Shown one piece after another: positions 26,301 through 34,000 of a stretch of DNA of 42,600 bases. The DNA is taken from contig JABDHK010000015.1 of NCBI GenBank assembly GCA_012972835.1, forward strand, positions 1 through 42,600, read 5' to 3'. The stretch is from Chlorobiaceae bacterium (GTDB lineage: Bacteria; Bacteroidota; Chlorobiia; Chlorobiales; Chlorobiaceae). Below the pieces are notes generated by a model. That model was given only the letters and a program-made list of their open reading frames with translations, was not told the DNA's origin and did not search any database. The translations under genes and the position numbers were made by a program. Numbering within the stretch: the first letter of the stretch is position 1; each line of letters begins with the position of its first letter.

Positions 26301-27936
26301 ACCCAAGTTTAAGGGCTGATTGCAGGGATTCATTGCTGGGGGTGATTTGGTATAACCGGTGCAACCTCTTGACTGTGGCAATGGTTGGTGCGTCCGGAGC
26401 GGGAACGGAGGTCGGCAGTTTTTTTAAAAACTGGTTCAAGGGTGTCCGGCCCAATTGGTAACCGGCCTTGTCTGCCGCCTGCAGGAAAGCCCCTGCTTTG
26501 GTCGAAAGAGTAGAGTCCAAAGCAAAAGCCCCTGAGATCGCCATCCGCGCCACAACACGAGTAGGAAAGTTAACGCGCACTTTACGGGCAAGATCCGCTG
26601 AATAAGCCGCCAGTTGGTCGGTGGCGGTGGCTCCACCATAGGTAGAGGGGATGAGGAGTTGCAGTTTTTGAGGATCTTTGCCGGCAAAGGCATTGATGGT
26701 GTTGCTCCAAGTTGCTGGGAGATGAAAGTCATTGTCTGCCAGAATAGCGAGGTCGTTGGTCGTACCCAGCGTGGTTTGCAGTTTTTGAATGAGGCCAGCG
26801 TTATTCAAGGTCAGCAGGGCCAGTTTGCCTTGCTGCTTCAGGGTCGCAATGGCATCGACGGAAATTCCGGCGGCAGCGGATTTAGACCATAAATCCGCGC
26901 TGGCGATCGTTGGATCAAAGAAAAGTCCAGCAAAGGTGGATTGCTGGCCGGCATCCTTCAGCACGCTGCCCAGCAGATCACTGAAGGCGGAGGGCGCACC
27001 GGTTGCCTTGGTGGCCAGATTGGTTTTGGCAGCATATGTGATGAAGGCAGTCTGGGCTGCCGTAATCTGGGTAGCTGTCAAACTGACAATTCCTGCCTGA
27101 TTGGCTTTGGTCAAAGCCGTCGCGATAGTAGCGGAGGGTATCAAGGCGAGCATTTGCGGATCGGTGGGCAGGCCGGTGCGAAGAAGGGCGTAGAGGATAT
27201 CCTGCCCCAGGCCAGTGGTGGCTGTCAGCTTTGCGGCATTGGCGGCCAGGGCCAGCAACCGGGCGTCCCAGCCGGTGGAATGGTTGAGCAGTGTCAGATC
27301 CTGCTGATTGTCGGTTTCTTGCGCTGTAGCCAGGTTTGCAATACCCGTGCCGCCAATGAGACTCTGCACGTCTGCTGCCAGTCGCTGATATTCCGCTGTC
27401 AGAGGTTGCACGGTCGCGGGAACGACCAGATTCAACACAAGTTGCGCAGGAGCTTTATAAATGATTGAGGAAATGGTGGTCTCCTTGCCTTGTGCATCCG
27501 CCACTCGAACTTCAACGTTCACGCCAGCTGCGGGGTGCGTGTAAGCCAGGGAATAAACCCCGTGTGCATCAGTTTTACCTTCGGCCAGTTTCGCAGCTCT
27601 ACCACCATAGGCGATGGAATAGAGCCGCGCTGTGATGCCAATGGCCGCCCCACCATAGTCCATGGTCAAACGCCCGTTTATGCTGGATTGGCTGGTTCCA
27701 GCAAGGGCTGCAGTGTTGGCCAGCATTGCCCCCGTGACCGTGTCAACCGATCCCGTAACAGGTAAATTGCTGGCCGCCTGAAATTGTTTGATGGTGGCCG
27801 CCGTCCCCGCACCCAACGTGGATGCGGCGGTTTCCGTCGGCGGGACAGTGAGGCCAACCTTGGCAAGGTTGGCTTGAACAGTTTTGACCTGGTCGCCCTG
27901 GGCGTTCAGGGATAGGGGTGGAATTATGGTTGGCAT
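20356..27936 (-). CDS. Tc toxin TcA subunit, N-terminal half with peptidoglycan-binding-like and PA14-like domains
   Basis: This 2,526-residue protein contains, in order: a PG_binding_1-like domain (about residues 8-75, QGDQVKTVQANLAKVGL); a transthyretin/carboxypeptidase-regulatory-like beta domain (about 85-170, DAHGVYSLAYTHP); helical repeats; the VRP1 region with SLDFCECEECRSVLSPAAYL near 633; a PA14-like domain near 1535-1600 (GVNSVHFEGYLEVPVDGPYS); the ABC-toxin N-terminal region with YRVWEANREIFLWPENWLIP near 1995; and the neuraminidase-like beta domain (GRHHGKPSKYFYRTYSNGIW) near 2090. These are the shell and receptor-binding parts of TcA. The protein stops where a single-chain TcA would continue into the channel, which is encoded by the next gene. 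The two halves together exceed 3,800 residues, against about 2,500 for Photorhabdus TcdA1. No signal peptide is present, as usual for Tc toxins. Confidence 0.9.
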   Translation of the reverse strand: MPTIIPPLSLNAQGDQVKTVQANLAKVGLTVPPTETAASTLGAGTAATIKQFQAASNLPVTGSVDTVTGAMLANTAALAGTSQSSINGRLTMDYGGAAIGITARLYSIAYGGRAAKLAEGKTDAHGVYSLAYTHPAAGVNVEVRVADAQGKETTISSIIYKAPAQLVLNLVVPATVQPLTAEYQRLAADVQSLIGGTGIANLATAQETDNQQDLTLLNHSTGWDARLLALAANAAKLTATTGLGQDILYALLRTGLPTDPQMLALIPSATIATALTKANQAGIVSLTATQITAAQTAFITYAAKTNLATKATGAPSAFSDLLGSVLKDAGQQSTFAGLFFDPTIASADLWSKSAAAGISVDAIATLKQQGKLALLTLNNAGLIQKLQTTLGTTNDLAILADNDFHLPATWSNTINAFAGKDPQKLQLLIPSTYGGATATDQLAAYSADLARKVRVNFPTRVVARMAISGAFALDSTLSTKAGAFLQAADKAGYQLGRTPLNQFLKKLPTSVPAPDAPTIATVKRLHRLYQITPSNESLQSALKLGFTSARDIIAYTQEKFLTRFGSSFPSLVEANMVYQKAQQVASVTLNLFAAVKHLIQPPVFAMASSASDRTSARNAITQQFPGMSSLFGSLDFCECEECRSVLSPAAYLVDILHFLDPDPNDWQSTIANWQNDHNGQIYPFMLQNAPGTPFQALTLRRPDLPNLNLSCKNTNTALPYIDVVNEILEYFVAHNALSSTAVYDTGSANSADLIAEPQNVLPAAYAVLSNSSTATIYPMGLPFDLWIETVRGFLNYFKMPLWQIAETFRPVDPMPLFGNPGSYSQSAIFSESLGLSPTEYNFYTQNTSLSNWFKLYGYTNANDAAALSSAKTLADSLDITYQNLADIMETGFLNPALVPLTTSLQKFGLSLSDIFSYTPTVPPAQPNAFEQKLQCLMQQYYPQFPVTALQKWLATVATAGLSNTLLVLQAPPQNTCDFHNTTFIYAGGNAAQPLDFLKLNLFVRLWKKLGWSIDELDWALQVFLAPLIPAASDANFNADFSNAMVTALLYLSHLQTLYDRLPAAPFSRIGMLPLWTGTDIPTTGINPMYAQIFLTAAVLNNDPIFDDPAGHYLSYFDSIQNKYLPFRWQAGQTAEDLTNGYVLLENHLTAVQGALGLAADEVAAILGDQSLDISSIPLTLSNLSLLYRYALLSSGLQLSIADFIALRNMAVDKSSQAALNPFTSIKSGSLAVSTAVLSDDVPWSQTLKFIEMAELVQQSGFAVQDLQYLLRHQIADPASKYQSDPANLLQQIRALSVVLLSIQSANAVPADPTSFTDDVIRQKMGQVYPATVTQTFMGMWSGTIQYQVTPISVTGPMPAEVFAQDSEIKLAYDPITQSLSLTFYGVPLASRLSALSAELTALVTTTTITAAQQTQLQGMLDDVHGQALTFFQTYLQQSTVGGQKSGFLQAADFETLFTMPAGQASARTVLAQEFLPWLQNQLMDQAIFQALVAQLASNASLTKTLLTNTAILSDPTTTPVTPLVEAFKSAADQGVTASYFSDSAEQNLVRVDKLPTANTDSITNPYKPSGVNSVHFEGYLEVPVDGPYSFTAILPNATATVTLQFDLLSTPLMLNTVESGNTSPSKYTLLKAGIPCHFTLDFQGLAGGDAKLLVQGETLPLGPLSQLLLYPEASVQRYNRARILLAKTLQLIQGFSLDEREVVYISTNAGDFGNLNFNALPTQASDDSTPKAQALFGQFLRLANYAALKAGPAGGTDGLINVFQNARQTIPVSPLPILLPPGVTTAQQLVAYNFYQAIANVTRRDAATIQAVIVQLWGTGAVQTTTTSGQVQFTVASLVNDLGFARLWEALKMVQTLQVQPQVLTQTTGIIYPSRATAPANPDTGVAIAATLRNAVKSQYTSDQWQPLAQSVFDPLRQKKRDALCAKILTMTAIVNFGVTDTNGLFEYFLVDPGMEPVVQTSRIRLALSSVQTFIQRCFLNLEPQVKPSVMDSGKWDWMKRYRVWEANREIFLWPENWLIPEFRENATDLFQAMQGTLLQGDITQDLVEKVFTQYLQDLDTRARLDIVSMFNQAPAPGTAATANTLHVIGRHHGKPSKYFYRTYSNGIWNAWIPVSTDIEGDHVVAVIWRGRLNLFWLTFVVQGTSSSASSSTQSNSDGTSGSNNLTQLSFNDLSNILVTTGAPQKTVQVQLNWSEYYQAKWTPRKSSDIKRFIPIFVDTDFDPAKEVYPHVSIDTDNNGNETAVRIHMDGINQAFRLTGKNSEPVCSAKSWVQRRYTPYGSYGYDATRDVGYIADPASIAKGSGLLQATYLSEITELGGNLQSINVAPKTILQTVNSFNLLVCDNLPQPSGQGAAWTDYVYSYYLSQVGTLSSPFFFEDTSDPNASQELTFFVQPTITESSFSRWEGWALHPSFPPLSVINPNYWNILLLTPQIPFFVSPNPPDPAAIFQYQPNVDTMVNAATQISYDNTVFGIAGKISASTTMAGNTTGAAAQLISKAGMNYVTALSYSLTTKNQIAASQAAAQ

Positions 27937-28076
27937 AGGAAATATCTTTGTTTTTTGTTCGACTGGCTGCCTGATATCTCAATAAATTTTTTCGACTATG
28001 GTTGCTGTTGTTAAGCAATTCATCCCCGCTACTTTTCCAAAGTCGACCAAGCCGTTCACGTCCCTGATGTTGTTAT

Positions 28077-31000
28077 TTATGGCTTGGTAACCCTACAACT
28101 TCTCCTGTATAATGCTCCCATTTCAACCAGTTTGCTTTCATTAACAAACCTATCACTTGCCGGTAGTTTCCCCGAGTGTATAAGTAGTTCTTCCATCTGA
28201 AGTGAATACACATTAGGGTTTGATTCTTCATTCCATTTTGAACTTACATAATTTGCTATATCAAATTTCATAAACGGATTAGCCAGAATATCCTTATAAA
28301 ACTGCATACCTTGTCTGTTGGCTTCTCGGTCTGCAAATGAATAAACCCCCGTCATTGCTAAGCCATATTGCCCCAATTCCTGTTCATGTGATGATTTTTC
28401 TGCAGCACTATCACCTTCATTTTTAATTACGGAATGCTCAAACATTTCATATCCTTGAGCAAAAAAGTGTCCAAGTTTATCAGTTCCAATAGCTATTTTT
28501 GCACCACCGTTATCTTTAACAACCACAGAAGGATCAACTGCAGTTGAACCAACTGCAAAAGCAAGGAGATCCAGGTGGAATAATTCACGCGTGCCTGAAA
28601 ATGAAATATCTCTTTTATCTTTATATGCTATTGCTATCACTGCCTGGTATTTGTTGCCAGGCGCTTGAGTTACAAAATTCTTTTCTGCATAACGCTCAAT
28701 CTCTGTTTTATTAAACTTGGCATCCCATAAAGCCCAGGATAATGCAGCAGTGGGTTTACTCCCTCCACGTGGCCTGCCCAAATCAGAAACTTTGTCAGCA
28801 AATTTTTTCCTTAGATCATCGGATAGTTTTTTCCCGGGCTCAATACCAAGCTCTTTACGGATGGCTTCCATCCTGTCATTTACATGTTTATTTAAATCAT
28901 CATTAATTGGTTTTAGTTTGTTTACGTCTACATTTGACGTATCTGCTTCTGCCTTACCAGTTACATCGATCTTTGTTATTGGATTATTTTTTATGTATGC
29001 ATAAACATTCACACCATCCCCTATTCCAATTGGATCACAACTTCCCCACCTGCCCAGCCAAGGCAAATAATACCTTGCGCTATGATAATTTAATCCGGTT
29101 TCCTCATCGCGCTCCTTTCCAGTATACTTATACCTCTTCGCCGCCGGGCTGATGCTTTGCGTAACCGCATAGTATGAAGTGCATCCATACGGATAGTATT
29201 CCTCGTAAGAAATAATTTGCGCATGGTCGTCCAGTTCCAGGCAAGCAGAGCTGAGGTGGTTGGTGAATTGGCACCGGATGAGTCGGGCGGGTGTGCCGTC
29301 GTTTCCAAAAGTGCGCAACTCAATCAGTGCGATGCGCTGCTTGTCGTCCATGACGTGGAGGCTCTGCCTTTCAAGCGTTACGGAAGTGCTGTTCTTATAT
29401 TCACGGTATATTTCAAATCCTCCCAGATAAATTCGTTGCTTGACCAGAGCTCCGCCAGCAGCTTCGGTAGCTTTGATAACCCGCTCGCCGGATGCGTCGT
29501 AAACGTAATAAGTCCGCTCGCCTTGATGTTGGGTTCCATCCGTATCCTGGGCATTGACCGCCTGGCGCTGGGTCATCGCAAGCTGGTCTTTGAAATCCCA
29601 CTGCATATTCTGGAGTTGCGGCATGCGCAGCATGTTTCCATGTGCGTCGTAGCCGTTTCCGGAAATGCTGTAGGCTTCAGTGGTACCACCAACGGTTGTG
29701 CTGGTCAGGCGGTTGTTCTGCCGGCCAGATTCGATAAGACTGGTTTCGTTGCAGGTAAAAGTGCGTGTCCAGCCAGAATTGGCCGGACCTGAACCGATAT
29801 GCTGAAGTTGTTGGAAGTTCCCCACCGCGTCGTAGCTGATGTTTTCAAGGTATCTCCCCATCGCCTTGCTATCATTGGGATGCGGCAGATTGATGTTCGT
29901 CCAGTCGCTGTACGATGATGGCGTCGGTGCGTTGGGGGTACTCCCGATTTGTCCGAGATGTTCACGCCCGGAGGCCTTGATTAACCGGTAAATTGCATCA
30001 TAGGTGTAGTCCGCACTCGGTTCGACTCGTTGATTATTGAAATAAATGGTCTGTTGTGCATCATCCTGAATATGCGTTATGTTGCCAACCGAATCGTAAA
30101 AATAGTGCAAATCCTGCATCTGCGCGTTGTCGGAGGAGCGCGTTGTCAGCAAATGGGTAAGCTGGAAGGTTTTCTTGTCATAGGTATAGGTTGTGCTGGC
30201 GCCATTTCCATAAGCAACTGCGGTTCGCTGCCCTTTTTCGTCATAATCAAGAGTCGTTATTGCATGAAATGATGCGGTGCTTGAAGTCAGAAGATCAGTG
30301 GGTTCCACAGCCTGCTGCAGCCAGACGTCGATCGTTGCAAGAAGATTGGCCTCATTATAGCCTGGCTGGAGGATATTCAGCGTGGTTTCGAAGCTATTAC
30401 TGTGCGGGGCGATATGTTGGATAACGCGGTTTAATGCATCGTAACGAGTGCAATAGGTAAACGTTTCTCCATCCAGTACAGGATTCTGATTCCAGTTAGC
30501 GGTACTCTTGTACTCCTTGATAAGCTGCCGCTGCCCGCGCAACTGATTTCCTTTGAAATCATAACCCTCGCTAAGATTGCTCAATGGGTTTGTGCCAAAG
30601 TTGCTGACCACACCGGCAGCATCAAAAAACTGATAGGTTTTGCCCCTGCTATTTGTTGATTCAGGATTGGCGGGGCCGCCTGGTTTGCTGTCGCCGTAAA
30701 TTGTTTTCTCAGCCAGTACACTTTTCAAACCATTGCCGGTAACAGTCAACCCGATTGGGCGCTGCAATTCGTCATAATTGATGGTACGCACATATCCGCG
30801 AGCATCCCAAAGCCAAATTGGTTTCCCTGTAACATTACCAAGCAGCCAACGCTCGCCTGCATCCATGCTTTGAGAATAAATCTTGTTCTTGACCAGGTCA
30901 TATCTGTACTTCATTACCACCCGACCCAGAGCGTCTATTACGGAAAGCGGGTTGCCTTCGATATCCAATTCAGTTTGAGTGGAATAAAATTCATCGGTGA

Positions 31001-34000
31001 CAACGCTGTTGATGATACCACGATTGTGTGCGACGGAAAGAAACTGGCGGCCAAGGACATCAAAGAGCGCAGTGGTTGGTGTGCCGGCATGTGCTGCAGC
31101 CTTGTTGGCGGCATCCAACTCACAGCTTTGAGTCGTGGCATCAGGAAAAACGATGGCGGCACTTGCCGCGTTGGTGCGCAATTGATACCAGGTGGGCAGG
31201 TAATCAGCATCCGGTAACCGGCTGAACAACTCTCCAACATCCAAGTCAGTCTGCGGATCCAACTGAACCGTATCGTTGCCATCCCAAGTTTGCTGCCACC
31301 AAGGATCAAAAACAACTTTTTCCCAGGTGTTATTGGGATGAAGCGTCGCTACCACTCTGTCCAAAGGATCGTAGAACAACGTGGAGGAGACGCCGACCTT
31401 CTGGGCAAACTCGAAATCATGGGTGGCGCTGAAAAACGGCTCATATTTACGAACAGGTTTGCCTTTATTGTTCATAATTGTCCAGCCGGAACCTATCCAG
31501 CGTGGGTTGATCAATGGCGCTTTCGGATCGGTGAGATCCAGCGCCCCGGGTTCGGCTTGTGCTTTCTTTTGTATTTCCCGACCCAAGCCGTCGGAATAGC
31601 TGAAGCTGACCTGGACTTTGCTCGTTTGGGCGGGTGTCAGATCAGCAACATGGGTTTCGCGCACGAAAATAGCGGCAAACACCGGTTTCCATTGGGTTGG
31701 GTCGCCCGGTTTGGCGGTTTGCGTATCACTAAAGCGATGTAAATCATAGATAATGCGCGTGGTCGCGGTGCCAAGCAATCCGGATGCCAAGGTAAGCGGG
31801 GTGGTATTATTCATAAAACCATCAATATCCGCTGGTGACAGATCCACGATAAAGGAGGCAAAAGAATCGCCGCTTTCCGAACTGTTCGTTGCCGTGACCT
31901 TTCCTTTTACTGCAGTGCCTACCAGCATACCGAGGGCGTCAAAAACGGCAGCCGTGTGGTTCCCATTGGGATCGGTGATCTCCGACGGTTGAAGCACTCG
32001 ATAATCATTTTGGGCAACAACAATATTACCCAAGGCATCCTGTGTTTGTCTCAACAACACATTGTAGGAGTCGTAAGTCAGCCAATCGTACTGCCCGAAA
32101 GGATCACGGTGTGCCTGTGGTAAAAAGAAATTTGCCGCAGCAACAATTGCGTTCTGAAACAAAGGATTCGGCGGATTTTGAGGAACGGGTGAATAAATGA
32201 TCTTGCCGGAGGGAATCCACCAGTTGGTGTCGCCCTGGCTGTTTACGTAACCGCCGCCGCTATTGGTGTACCCGCTGGCAGACAGCCCACCTGTATCTGC
32301 CAGGATTGATGTAAGTGCTGCGGTGGTGGCCGGTTTGTTCGGATTCGCGTTATCGTTCACGAAAATTTGCTGGGCGAGATTTGCGGTCAGAGCCAGTTTA
32401 TAGGTTTCATAGACCAGGCCCAGAGATTCGGTATAGCCAAACGCCGCAGCACCGGTAAGGTCGTTTTTATAGTATAAGGTACGGAGATCTTCAACCAGGC
32501 GCTTTTGCGTTTTTACGGGATCCGGCGCACTTTCATAGGCGATTTCAACTGCGGCAGCGACCAACGCTGTTAAATCGGAAAATGAATAGATCACCGAATC
32601 ATCAGAGCGCACCGGGCGAGTCAACTCATAAACAAAAGATTCTGTCGGTACCGGCGCGCGATAGGCACCGGCATTGTCTATCAAGAAAGTGAACGTATTC
32701 TCTTTGAGCGATAGCAACGCCCCCACTTGTTCGGAGGGCACAAACGCTGATGGATCTACCTCCAAATTTGGCGAGGTTCCAGGGACGGATGCTGACGACA
32801 ATGGCAAACCAGAGGCCGTCACGTTTCTTCCGTAGGCTACGCTAATGCTCCTTAGAACATTGCCAAACGGGTCCGCCTGCAAAACAGCCTCGTGGCTGAC
32901 ACGCGGATCAGCAGGATTTCTTTCCTGATGATAATCCAGCGTTTCCCGCGCATGGCTGAAAAAAATACCGTAACGGTTGGCCGCCTGTGGCTGAAAACAT
33001 TCAATGGTGTAGTTACGGACCGAGACGCTATAGGGGAACCCGGCCTTTGCTGTGCCGTCATTGGCGTAAATTTCCTGTCGGAGGATGCTACCTTTCAACG
33101 CACGGAGTGCCTCGCGTTCTTCTTCAACGGTGAGCGCATAAGGCAGGCGGGTACCATCAGCACTATATATATCAGCAGGCAAAATAGTGTCGGACGGCAG
33201 CGTAGCGAGAAAGGCTGCCCATTTCTGCGCAAATTGCGAATCGGTTGCCCGGGGCGCGCCGTAGTAATCACGTGCCATGTGCTGGATAATGGTCTTTTCA
33301 TCCGGCCAGGCTCCGGTATGAAACCATGTCTTTGTCACCACCGGAGGAACGTGCAGAGCATTGGCTTCGGTGTCCGTATCCTCGGTGAAAAGATTCCCGG
33401 AATCTCCAAAAGATTCCATGTTGGTTTGCTCCACATAACCAAAGCCGCGAAACTCGCGCTCCACTCCATCATAATATCCATGACGATAACGGTAAGTGGT
33501 AACCAACCGGGTACGGCTAATGAAATCAAAAACTTCCACTCGCTCAGCGACTTGAACCGGAAAGGCCAGCTTTGTCACCCACGGGGTGCCCGCCACCAAG
33601 TCTTCGACATAAAACTTGGTTGAGGAGACGTAGCGGATACGAGTCTCGGCACCAAGGTTGTTTGTAATGCTGGTGAGCAAATGAGGCTTCTGTCCACCCA
33701 TCAGATCTACATATTTCATGTTCCGCCCACTGTCACTGGCAAGAGGGGAAGACCAAACCAGGCATGCCGTGCCGCTGCCAAGCAAATCCACAGTGGTTAG
33801 GTTGACCAGATTGTTAATGGCAGGAAAATTTGGCAGGGTGGTTTCACCTGACCAACTGTTTCCTGACTGGTTGTGGTAAATGGCAACTCCCCGGTCGAAC
33901 AGATAAAGGATGTCGGTGGTGCCACAGCCATCAATATCGGCGAGACGAATGCATAGCGGGTTGAAAAGGTCGGGCGTGTCGAAACACGGTGAATTATCCA

